DNA of 40,142 bases from Chitinophagales bacterium. GTDB lineage: Bacteria > Bacteroidota > Bacteroidia > Chitinophagales > Saprospiraceae. Positions 33,328-40,142 of this stretch are shown piece by piece. Positions within the stretch are counted from its first letter, which is position 1. Every line of letters starts with the position of its first letter. The stretch lies in assembly GCA_013297745.1 (NCBI GenBank), contig JAAFIM010000031.1, positions 1-40,142 of the forward strand. The letters run 5' to 3'. The translations under genes and the position numbers were made by a program. The notes under the pieces were generated by a model. The model saw only the letters and a program-made list of their open reading frames with translations. It was not told the DNA's origin and ran no database searches.

Positions 33328-33801
33328 CTATCTGTTGGCAAAGTGAGCGAATGCGCGGTTAGATTCAGCCATTTTGTGCGTATCTTCGCGTTTTTTGACT
33401 GCCGAGCCTTCTCCTTTTGCTGCTGCTTGAATTTCAGCAGATAATTTGTTTGCCATACCTTTACCGCTGCGAGCGCGAGCGTAGTTGATGAGCCATTTCA
33501 TACCTATAGAAATACGTCTATCAGGGCGGATTTCCATGGGGATTTGAAAGGTAGCCCCACCAATACGACGTGAACGTACTTCAACGGAAGGCATGATATT
33601 TTTAAGAGCTTTGTGGAACACTTCTATTTCTGGTTCGTCAGTATGTTTTTCTTTTATGATTTCCAAAGCATCATAAAACAAGGTATAAGCTGTGCTTTTT
33701 TTGCCGTCATACATGAGCATGTTGACGAAACGTGCTACTATAGCATCGTTGTAGCGAGGGTCAGGATTGATGACTCTCGGTTTTGGTTTTTGCTTTCTCA
33801 T
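33328..33801 (-). CDS. rpsG: 30S ribosomal protein S7
   Basis: The ATG at 33801 ([20 protein letters not shown]) gives 157 residues as expected; an upstream ATG at 33861 would overlap the hairpin in the leader. S7 starts assembly of the small-subunit head and lies at the E site. [20 protein letters not shown] and the ending [20 protein letters not shown] are typical. It is 141 bases after rpsL. Confidence 0.98.
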   Translation of the reverse strand: MRKQKPKPRVINPDPRYNDAIVARFVNMLMYDGKKSTAYTLFYDALEIIKEKHTDEPEIEVFHKALKNIMPSVEVRSRRIGGATFQIPMEIRPDRRISIGMKWLINYARARSGKGMANKLSAEIQAAAKGEGSAVKKREDTHKMAESNRAFAHFANR

Positions 33802-33858
33802 TTGAATTAAGGAGTATGTAAGCAGTTGTGTTTTGTTGTTGTTGCTTTTGCAACGCTT

Positions 33859-33889
33859 CAAACTTAGCTTTTCTAAGTTTTACCTCAAC
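33859..33889 (-). promoter_or_regulatory. Possible internal promoter before rpsG
   Basis: The minus strand reads TAAGTTTG at 33866-33859 with GTTG (three of four) 19 bases upstream. The box overlaps a perfect 8-bp hairpin, AAACTTAG at 33860-33867 and its complement at 33873-33880. This could be either a promoter or a leader structure. Confidence 0.35.
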
Positions 33890-33942
33890 AAGTTTTTTTA
33901 GAAAAAAATTTATTGTTCAGAAAATCAGCTTGTGATTATAGC

Positions 33943-34371
33943 TTATTTCTTTTTAGCTGGTGCTGGTTTGCCATTTTTGCCCACTGGAGCAGCTTGTCCT
34001 TCTTTTGGACGTTTAGCACCATATTTTGAACGAGATTTGCGGCGTTTATCTACACCCGAAGTGTCCAAAGCACCACGCACTATAGTATAACGCACACCTG
34101 GAAGGTCTTTTACACGACCACCGCGTACCAACACTATGGAGTGTTCTTGCAGGTTGTGGCCTTCGCCTGGTATGTAAGCAATAACTTCTGTACCGTTGGT
34201 CAAGCGCACTTTAGCTACTTTACGGAGAGCAGAGTTGGGTTTTTTGGGAGTAGTGGTGTATACACGGGTACAAACAGCGCGTCTTTGAGGACTAGACTCA
34301 AGTGCAGCTGCTTTGCTTTTGTATTCTACCCGCTCACGTCCCGAACGAATGAGTTGGTTGATGGTAGGCAT
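33943..34371 (-). CDS. rpsL: 30S ribosomal protein S12
   Basis: S12 lies at the decoding centre. The 142-residue protein starts [20 protein letters not shown] and has [20 protein letters not shown] and [20 protein letters not shown]. Both streptomycin-determining lysine positions (TPKKPN and RVKDL) carry lysine, so the sequence is of the sensitive type. A Gly/Ala/Lys-rich tail of about 18 residues extends past the usual end. It is first in the str operon, under the promoter at 34454-34484. Confidence 0.98.
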   Translation of the reverse strand: MPTINQLIRSGRERVEYKSKAAALESSPQRRAVCTRVYTTTPKKPNSALRKVAKVRLTNGTEVIAYIPGEGHNLQEHSIVLVRGGRVKDLPGVRYTIVRGALDTSGVDKRRKSRSKYGAKRPKEGQAAPVGKNGKPAPAKKK

Positions 34372-34453
34372 TATTAAATTTATGCTTTTATCTTAATATG
34401 AAATGCTTGTGTAAAACAAATACCGCCAAAGCAGTATCCGCGCAATGCGGCTG

Positions 34454-34484
34454 CAAAGGTATAAACTGTTTTTGGTTCCACAAA
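34454..34484 (-). promoter_or_regulatory. Promoter of the rpsL-rpsG-fusA operon
   Basis: On the minus strand TTTG at 34484-34481, a 19-base spacer and TACCTTTG at 34461-34454 match the Bacteroidota consensus TTTG-N19-TAnnTTTG exactly. The transcript should start near 34447, giving a leader of about 75 bases. The start of the gene-free gap 34372-34960 holds this promoter; the rest is AT-rich DNA and the repeat element at 34641-34915. Confidence 0.8.
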
Positions 34485-34640
34485 ATTTTTTCATAAAAAA
34501 AATCACTTTTTTTATCTTTTTTTTAAAAAAGTTCCCTATTCAGGTAAAAAAGTAGCTTTTTTTATTTTTTCAACCTAAAATTGCTATAGCTTAGCCCCTA
34601 CTATTTTTAAACAATCAAATTATTTTCTTGTTGGAAAGGC

Positions 34641-34915
34641 AATAAGTAAGTAGACAAAAACAAAGTGAATAATCGCGCGAAGCGCGTAACTACACTAATT
34701 CCGTTGAGTTTCTACACTGTTTGAAGTGAGACGGAGCGCAGCTTTAGCAAGCGGAGCGAACAAGTTTGTAGAAACAGGGCGTTTTTGGTACTTTTTGCGC
34801 CTGCAAAAAGTACGAATAAAAAAATTTTTTAGGCGTAAGCCGTTAGAAAAAATTTCAAAACACAAGTTTTTACTGAAGCGTAAAAATTACTTCCATTTTG
34901 TTCAGTTACTTAAAT
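34641..34915 (-). repeat. MITE-like interspersed repeat element, copy 2
   Basis: Read on the minus strand this copies the element at 9385-9639. Matching blocks are AACGGCTTACGCCTAAAAA, CTACAAACTTGTTCGCTCCG, GTCTCACTTC, CAGTGTAGAAACTCAACGGA and TGTAGTTACGCGCTTCGCGC, in the same order. The best conserved part is 34674-34870. The ends are imperfect inverted repeats: AATAAGTAAGT at 34641-34651 and, as complement, TTTAAGTAACT at 34915-34905. In place of the first 18-base module of copy 1 there is a perfect hairpin at 34788-34813 (GTACTTTTTGC, four-base loop, complement). The second module is missing. Confidence 0.7.
34788..34813. repeat. Perfect 11-bp hairpin inside element copy 2
   Basis: GTACTTTTTGC at 34788-34798 and its complement at 34803-34813 enclose the loop GCCT. 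No run of T follows on either strand long enough for a terminator. It occupies the variable slot of the repeat element. Confidence 0.85.
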
Positions 34916-34960
34916 CAATTCAGCAAATCTTTTTTCACAAAAACTGTCCTTATTATTATT

Positions 34961-35749
34961 ATGATAACAACACAATCGGAAATAGCCCTACTCCGCCAAA
35001 AAATTAGGGATTTAAGGCTACAATTGGTTCAACATCCTTTGTACGCGCAGATTAAAAACTTAGCTGACGTGCGCATTTTTATGCAATCGCATATTTTTGC
35101 GGTTTGGGATTTTATGTCTTTGCTCAAGTCGCTTCAGGCGCAACTTACTTGCGTTTCTACCCCTTGGTTGCCTATCGGCTCACCCAACACGCGCTATCTA
35201 ATCAACGAAATTGTAGTAGGAGAAGAAGCTGATGTGGATGAATCGGGCAACCGCCTAAGCCATTTTGAACTGTATCAAAAAGCGATGCGACAAAGTGGAG
35301 CCAATACCAACCAAATTGAACAGTTGATAGCCCAATTGCGGTCAGGTGTAAGCGTTCAAAACGCTATTCAAACCACTATAAAAGAAAAACACATAGCTGA
35401 TTTTGTCAATTTCACCTTCAAAATTATCACCCAATCGCCTGTTTATGTGCAAGCGGCTGTGTTTACTTTTGGGCGCGAGGATTTAATCCCCGATATGTTT
35501 TTATCTATAGTCAATGATTTGGATAGGAATAATCCCCAGCAAATTAGCACGCTCAAATACTACTTGGAGCGGCATATAGAAGTAGATGGTGGGCATCACT
35601 CGCACTTGGCTATGGAAATGGTTACAGAACTTTGCGGCGATGACAACCAAAAATGGGAACTGGCCACAGAAGCTGTTTGTGAGGCGTTGCGAGTGCGCAT
35701 ACAATTATGGGACGGCATTTTGGCAGGGTTGAAAACCAACCGTAACTAA
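34961..35749 (+). CDS. DUF3050 protein (haem-oxygenase-like fold)
   Basis: The ATG at 34961 gives 262 residues (MITTQSEIALLRQKIRDLRL); an in-frame ATG at 34898 would add 21 unlikely residues. It matches the DUF3050 family throughout: FMQSHIFAVWDFMSLLKSLQ (40-59), STPWLPIG, INEIVVGEEADVDESGN (81-97), SHFELYQKAM (100-109), FTFGREDLIPDMF (168-180), YYLERHIEVDGGHHSHLA (200-217) and LCGDDNQKW. No function is established. The all-helical His/Glu-rich plan is that of the haem-oxygenase-like superfamily, which includes non-haem diiron oxidases. His44, Glu88/89, His101, Glu203, Asp209 and His212/213 are the residues I would consider as metal ligands. It is a single-gene unit. Confidence 0.85.
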   Translation: MITTQSEIALLRQKIRDLRLQLVQHPLYAQIKNLADVRIFMQSHIFAVWDFMSLLKSLQAQLTCVSTPWLPIGSPNTRYLINEIVVGEEADVDESGNRLSHFELYQKAMRQSGANTNQIEQLIAQLRSGVSVQNAIQTTIKEKHIADFVNFTFKIITQSPVYVQAAVFTFGREDLIPDMFLSIVNDLDRNNPQQISTLKYYLERHIEVDGGHHSHLAMEMVTELCGDDNQKWELATEAVCEALRVRIQLWDGILAGLKTNRN

Positions 35750-35832
35750 GCTATAAGCGATTTGTTAGCTCTTCCAACTTTAAGAAATCGTTAAATTTTA
35801 GCGTTTTATGCAAAAGTTTGTTATAGTTATCG

Positions 35833-35840
35833 TATCTTTG
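35833..35840 (+). promoter_or_regulatory. Candidate -7 box for the T9SS gene at 35887
   Basis: TATCTTTG matches TAnnTTTG, 46 bases upstream of the ATG. The nearest TTTG (35817-35820) is only 12 bases away, shorter than the usual 19-21. Confidence 0.45.
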
Positions 35841-35886
35841 CGGTCATAAATTAGAACATAACAAACAACTTTATCCTTTTTTCTTT

Positions 35887-37278
35887 ATGAAAAAGTTTTA
35901 CGCTACAGCACTTTTTGCCGCATCTTGTGCTTTTTACACCCAAGCTCAAGGGCTAATTGTCAACGAAATGAGCAACGGCACAAGCGGTGCAAGGGAGTTT
36001 ATCGAATTGTTGGTCATTGGTAGCAACGCCGCACCACTTGCGCCTGTAGATTTGCGCGGTTGGATAATTGACGACAACAACGGCAGTTTCCAAACTAGCG
36101 TGGGCACGGGGGTTGCGCCTGGGCATTTTAGAATTGCGCCCTCGTGCGCGACTTTTGCGGCTGTGCCTGTAGGTTCTATTATATTAATTTATAACGACGA
36201 CGACAAAGATGCGAGTTTGCCCGCAGTCGATTTGACAGACGCCAACAACGATAGAGTTTATGTGCTGCCGCATACTGCCGCTTGTTTGGAAGTTTGTACG
36301 ACCTCGCCAAACGCTACAGGCTCTATAACCACTTACACGGGTTGCACCTATCAAACCACAACCCCTGCTGCTACCAATTCGCCCCGTAGTTGGGCTGCTA
36401 TTGGTTTTGGTAATGCAGCTGACGCTGTGCAAACCCGCCGCCCAGATTTGAGCTTCTTTCACGGCTTTGCTTATGGTTCTGTAACCGCGCCATTCCCTGC
36501 TTTTCCTGCCGAGTTGGGCGGAGGCAACTCTTTCAACATAGCTACAGGCTCAGGTGCAACCCGCAGTAATATATTCGGCTGTGGCGCGTTCAATAGCAAT
36601 AGCAACTATAGTTTTATCCCAGCAGCCACACAAACTCCAGGTGCAGCAAATAATACCAACAATAACTTTTTAATCCAAAATATACGCACAGGTTATGTAA
36701 ATTATAACAATTTCAACGCACCTGACCCCTGCGCGCGCGTTTTGCCTATCTATTTGGTGGGTTTTGATGCCAAAGCGGTTGAAAATTATAACCAAGTTTA
36801 TTTCGCTATCAACAGCGATGAAGAATTTGCCAATATGTGGATAGAAAAAAGTAGCGATGCTATCAACTTCTCCCCTATCGCGGAATTTTTCACCAGCGAA
36901 AAACAAACCCTTTTCGAGCGTTATTTTATAGATAATCAACCCTATCCGTTGAGTTATTATCGTTTGAAAATGGTAGAACCAAGCGGAAAAACCAGCTACA
37001 GTGATATTCGCGCCGTGCGCCAAAGCCAACCCACCAGCGAACTGTTGATTTATCCCAACCCAGCTAAGGATGTTTTGAACGTAGAGTTTGCAGAATTGTT
37101 GGAAACAGAAGCACAAATCCAGATTATCAACGCTGTAGGTCAAGTCCAAATCGCACAAATTATCCCCGCAGGACAAAATTTAACCCAAATTAGCTTAGAT
37201 AATTTAGCTGCTGGCGCTTACGTCATCCGCATACAAAACGGGGAAAATTTACACACCAAACGCTTTATCCGCCAATAA
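35887..37278 (+). CDS. T9SS-exported protein with lamin-tail-like N-terminus
   Basis: The 463-residue protein starts with a signal peptide (MKKFYATALFAASCAFYTQA). Residues about 22-130 resemble a lamin-tail domain (LIVNEMSNGTSG, REFIELLVIG, DLRGWIIDDNNG), the same plan as the protein at 105-1583 but with longer loops. A Thr/Asn/Pro-rich middle follows. A strand-rich region, about 290-370, opens with LPIYLVGFDAKAVENYNQVY and continues YYRLKMVEPSGKTSYSDIRA; this fibronectin-like arrangement commonly precedes sorting domains. The last 78 residues are a T9SS type A sorting domain (LLIYPNPAKDVLNV, INAVGQVQ, YVIRIQNGE). Surface location is predicted; the ligand is unknown. It ends at its own terminator. 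Confidence 0.87.
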   Translation: MKKFYATALFAASCAFYTQAQGLIVNEMSNGTSGAREFIELLVIGSNAAPLAPVDLRGWIIDDNNGSFQTSVGTGVAPGHFRIAPSCATFAAVPVGSIILIYNDDDKDASLPAVDLTDANNDRVYVLPHTAACLEVCTTSPNATGSITTYTGCTYQTTTPAATNSPRSWAAIGFGNAADAVQTRRPDLSFFHGFAYGSVTAPFPAFPAELGGGNSFNIATGSGATRSNIFGCGAFNSNSNYSFIPAATQTPGAANNTNNNFLIQNIRTGYVNYNNFNAPDPCARVLPIYLVGFDAKAVENYNQVYFAINSDEEFANMWIEKSSDAINFSPIAEFFTSEKQTLFERYFIDNQPYPLSYYRLKMVEPSGKTSYSDIRAVRQSQPTSELLIYPNPAKDVLNVEFAELLETEAQIQIINAVGQVQIAQIIPAGQNLTQISLDNLAAGAYVIRIQNGENLHTKRFIRQ

Positions 37279-37289
37279 AAATTTAGTTT

Positions 37290-37324
37290 AAAAGCCCTTA
37301 GTTTAAGCCTATGGGCTTTTTTTT
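37290..37324 (+). terminator. Rho-independent terminator after the T9SS gene at 35887
   Basis: AAAAGCCC at 37290-37297 pairs with GGGCTTTT at 37313-37320, with a TAG/CTA inner stem, and is followed by a T run. Confidence 0.9.
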
Positions 37325-37368
37325 ATTTGATTTTTTTTATAAAAAATCTTACTTTTAAAAAAAACAGC

Positions 37369-37376
37369 TACTTTTG
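37369..37376 (+). promoter_or_regulatory. Candidate -7 box for leuS
   Basis: TACTTTTG matches TAnnTTTG, 61 bases upstream of the ATG at 37438. No upstream TTTG at standard spacing. Confidence 0.4.
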
Positions 37377-37437
37377 TCCCCAATTTTGCAAAAAAAACTA
37401 TTGATAATCAACAAACAACCAATTTACAAACAAAGAT

Positions 37438-40142
37438 ATGGAATATAAACCTAACGAATTTGAATCAAAATGGAGAAGTTTTTGGCAAGAAAATCAAGTT
37501 TATAAAACAGAAAATGATTTTAGCCGCCCCAAATACTATGTATTAGACATGTTCCCCTACCCTTCTGGGGACGGTTTGCACGTGGGGCATCCATTGGGTT
37601 ATGTAGCCAGCGATATTATAGCGCGTTATAAACGCCTTACGGGGTTTAATGTGTTGCATCCTATGGGTTTTGATGCTTTTGGGTTGCCAGCCGAACAATA
37701 CGCGGTAGAAACGGGCATACATCCAGAGATTACGACTCAAGTCAATAGCCAAAAGTATAAAAGGCAATTAGATAATTTGGGATTTTCTTTCGATTGGTCG
37801 CGAGCGGTCAAAACCTGTGATAGCAGTTATTATAAATGGACGCAGCAGATTTTTATCTGGTTGTTTGAATCTTATTACGATAATAATTTACAAAAAGCCC
37901 AACCCATAAACCAACTAATTAGCATTTTTGAGAAAGAGGGCAATAGTCAAATTAACGCAGCTTGTTCTAAAGTGGAAACTTTCAGCGCAGCAGATTGGGC
38001 GAAATTTACCGCAAAAGAGCGCGAAGATGTGTTGATGTGTTATCGCTTGGCTTATCGCAAGGTGGGTTTTGTCAACTGGTGCGAGGCTTTGGGTACAGTG
38101 TTGGCCAACGATGAGGTAAAAGATGGCGTATCGGAGCGCGGTGGGCATCCCGTTATCAAAAAACCGATGTTGCAATGGATGTTGAGAATTACCGCTTATG
38201 CTGACCGCTTATTGCAGGGGTTGGAAGAGGTGGATTTTTCTGAAGCGATTAAAACCCAACAGCGCAATTGGATAGGCCGTAGCGAAGGTGCGAGATTATT
38301 TTTTAAACTACAAAATGGAGAACAAGCGGGTTTAGAACCTATAGAAGTGTTTAGCACCCGCCCAGATACGATTTTTGGCGCGACTTTTTTGGTATTAGCA
38401 CCAGAACATCAATTAGTGGATAAAATTACAAGCATAGAACAGCGCGAAACGGTTGTTAATTATCAAAAACAGGCTGCTGCCAAATCAGAACGCGAGCGCA
38501 GCGCAGATGTTAAGCAAGTTTCGGGGGTTTTTACAGGTGCTTACGCGCTGCATCCGATTAGCAACGAACTTGTACCCGTTTGGATAAGCGACTATGTGCT
38601 GGCTGGTTATGGTACGGGCGCAATTATGGCTGTGCCGAGCGAAGATGAGCGCGATAATCGCTTTGCAAAGCGGTTTAATCTGCCTATAGTGGAAGTGTTG
38701 GATAAAAGCGAGTTTCCCAAAGCCGAGTTAGGCGAAAAGGTGGGCATTTATATCAATTCAGATTTTTTGAACGGCAAAACTGCTACAGAAGGGTTTGATT
38801 TGGCTTTAGATTATTTGGAAGAGAAAGGTTTGGCTATTCGCAAAATCAATTTCCGCTTTCACGATGCCAATTTTAGCCGCCAACGCTATTGGGGCGAACC
38901 CTTCCCTGTGATTTATAATCAAGAGGGTTGTATAGAAATAGAAAATGATTTGCCTGTAGTATTGCCCCCGCTTAGTGATTTTCACCCCACTGCCGACGGT
39001 AAATCGCCCCTTGCTCGCCTTAGCGACTGGGTTAATACCCCGAAAGGAAAACGCGAAACGGATACAATGCCCGGGTATGCGGCTTCGTCTTGGTATTTTC
39101 TAAGATATATGGATTCTCACAACGATAAAGAACCCTTTTCTGCTGAAGCGGTAAATTATTGGCAACAGGTGGATTTGTACGTGGGCGGTTCTGAACACGC
39201 TGTAGGGCATTTGTTATACTCTCGCTTTTGGAATCAGTTTTTATACGATTTGGGCAAAGTACCACACAAAGAACCGTATAAGAAGTTGATAAATCAGGGG
39301 ATGATACAGGGGATTATAGAAAGTGTGTACCTCAAAAAGGAAAAAGTAAACGGACGTTCTCAATTTGTATCCGCCGATTTGATAAAACCTGAAGAATTAG
39401 ACCAATACGCGCGCATTTTGGTACATATTCGCTATGTTTCTAACTACGGTGCGCCCGATTCTTTCTTAGATTTGAAAGGGATTGAGCAGTTTAAACAATG
39501 GCGGGCTGACTATGCGGACGCTGAATTTGTACTTAATGGCTTTAATCATCTGGTTACGCACTCGGAAACGGGCAAAATGTCCAAGTCTAAATATAATGTG
39601 GTAAATCCTGACGATGTTATACAAGAGTATGGAGCGGATTGCTTGCGGATGTACGAGATGTTTTTAGGCCCTTTGGAAGATGCCAAGCCTTGGAATACGA
39701 AGGGCATAGATGGTGTGTATCGTTTCTTGCGCAAGTTTTGGGATTTGTACACACAACAAACGCTCACAGATGCTGCGCCTACGGCTGCGGAGTTGAAAAT
39801 TCTACATACTTGCCTTAAAAAAGTGAGTATAGATTTGGAAAATTATAGTTTCAACACTTCTGTAGCTGCTTTTATGGTGGCGGTCAACCAATTGCGCGAG
39901 GTGAAATGCGATAAAAAGGCTATTTTACAACCTTTATTGATTGCTATAGCCCCTTTTGCACCTTATACGGCTGATGAATTGTGGGCTTTGTTGGGTAATG
40001 CGGGTTCTATCCACAACTCAACCACTTTCCCCAGCTATGACGAGGCGTATTTGATAGAGGATAATTTCCAATGTCCCGTTTCTATCAATGGCAAATTGCG
40101 CTACACGTTCCAATTCCCGCTAAATGTGGCTCAAGAGTTGGT
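37438..40142 (+). CDS. leuS: Leucine-tRNA ligase, 3' end outside the window
   Basis: LeuRS charges tRNA-Leu with leucine and edits mischarged products. The frame opens at ATG 37438 (MEYKPNEFESKWRSFWQENQ) and stays open to the window end, 901 codons, so the gene is cut off close to its natural end (the family is usually 860-950 residues in Bacteroidota). The class I signature HVGH is at residues 48-51 and KMSKS at 713-717. The editing domain is present with STRPDTIFG (306-314) and GTGAIMAVPSEDERD. A family-typical insertion (EGNSQINAACSKVETFSAAD) sits before MCYRLAYRKVGFVNWC. The partial anticodon-binding end is visible at NGKLRYTFQFP. Confidence 0.97.
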   Translation, partial: MEYKPNEFESKWRSFWQENQVYKTENDFSRPKYYVLDMFPYPSGDGLHVGHPLGYVASDIIARYKRLTGFNVLHPMGFDAFGLPAEQYAVETGIHPEITTQVNSQKYKRQLDNLGFSFDWSRAVKTCDSSYYKWTQQIFIWLFESYYDNNLQKAQPINQLISIFEKEGNSQINAACSKVETFSAADWAKFTAKEREDVLMCYRLAYRKVGFVNWCEALGTVLANDEVKDGVSERGGHPVIKKPMLQWMLRITAYADRLLQGLEEVDFSEAIKTQQRNWIGRSEGARLFFKLQNGEQAGLEPIEVFSTRPDTIFGATFLVLAPEHQLVDKITSIEQRETVVNYQKQAAAKSERERSADVKQVSGVFTGAYALHPISNELVPVWISDYVLAGYGTGAIMAVPSEDERDNRFAKRFNLPIVEVLDKSEFPKAELGEKVGIYINSDFLNGKTATEGFDLALDYLEEKGLAIRKINFRFHDANFSRQRYWGEPFPVIYNQEGCIEIENDLPVVLPPLSDFHPTADGKSPLARLSDWVNTPKGKRETDTMPGYAASSWYFLRYMDSHNDKEPFSAEAVNYWQQVDLYVGGSEHAVGHLLYSRFWNQFLYDLGKVPHKEPYKKLINQGMIQGIIESVYLKKEKVNGRSQFVSADLIKPEELDQYARILVHIRYVSNYGAPDSFLDLKGIEQFKQWRADYADAEFVLNGFNHLVTHSETGKMSKSKYNVVNPDDVIQEYGADCLRMYEMFLGPLEDAKPWNTKGIDGVYRFLRKFWDLYTQQTLTDAAPTAAELKILHTCLKKVSIDLENYSFNTSVAAFMVAVNQLREVKCDKKAILQPLLIAIAPFAPYTADELWALLGNAGSIHNSTTFPSYDEAYLIEDNFQCPVSINGKLRYTFQFPLNVAQEL

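Noticed and set aside
34515-34580. AT-rich AAAAAAG-TAG-CTTTTTT as a terminator
   Set aside because: A seven-base almost pure A/T stem with a three-base loop is not convincing, and no gene ends beside it.
34726-35007. A 93-residue plus-strand frame across repeat copy 2
   Set aside because: It spans the repeat element and overlaps the true DUF3050 start in another frame; no similarity or sensible composition.

Overview
The window is chromosomal DNA of a Bacteroidota bacterium, AT-rich. Four signs agree. Three secreted proteins end in a type IX secretion (T9SS type A) sorting domain. A GWxTD-domain protein and a SusC-like TonB-dependent receptor are present. At least two promoters match the Bacteroidota form TTTG-N19-TAnnTTTG. 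The ribosomal protein genes follow the order rpsL-rpsG-fusA, then rpsJ through rplQ, with no tuf between fusA and rpsJ. I cannot place the organism below phylum with confidence.

Layout. 1-3.7 kb: a T9SS cargo protein (minus) diverges from a three-gene set (plus) coding for a lipoprotein that resembles the GldM C-terminus, a small VanZ-like membrane protein and an exported HpaA-like protein. 3.7-4.15 kb: a gene-free stretch with five 42-bp tandem repeats. 4.15-6.2 kb: tatC followed by a GWxTD protein (minus). 6.3-9.4 kb: a TonB-dependent receptor and a small membrane protein (plus). 9.4-9.97 kb: a repeat-rich gap holding a 255-bp element with inverted ends and three short palindromes. 10-15.2 kb: an FG-GAP T9SS protein (plus), facing a lipoprotein, a TlpA-like thioredoxin protein and a polysaccharide flippase (minus).

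15.3-34.4 kb, all minus: the S10/spc/alpha cluster in the order rpsJ, rplC, rplD, rplW, rplB, rpsS, rplV, rpsC, rplP, rpmC, rpsQ, rplN, rplX, rplE, rpsN, rpsH, rplF, rplR, rpsE, rpmD, rplO, secY, infA, rpmJ, rpsM, rpsK, rpsD, rpoA, rplQ. Upstream of it is the str operon (rpsL, rpsG, fusA). This block makes ribosome, translocon, initiation and elongation factors and the RNA polymerase alpha subunit. It is ordinary in gene order apart from a missing map gene between secY and infA. Several proteins carry unusual additions: about 60 residues inside L4, about 75 extra residues with a repeated end motif in L15, octapeptide repeats in the S3 tail, and a 7-codon duplication in L2. Terminator-like hairpins lie between rpsC and rplP, rplO and secY, and rpsD and rpoA, so the cluster is probably read as several units.

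34.4-40.1 kb, plus: a second, inverted copy of the 9.4-kb repeat element, a DUF3050 protein, another T9SS cargo protein with a lamin-tail-like start, and leuS, which runs off the window end. I see no phage, insertion sequence, CRISPR array, tRNA or rRNA. The parts least explained by known families are the inverted repeat-element pair flanking the ribosomal cluster and the enlarged ribosomal proteins.
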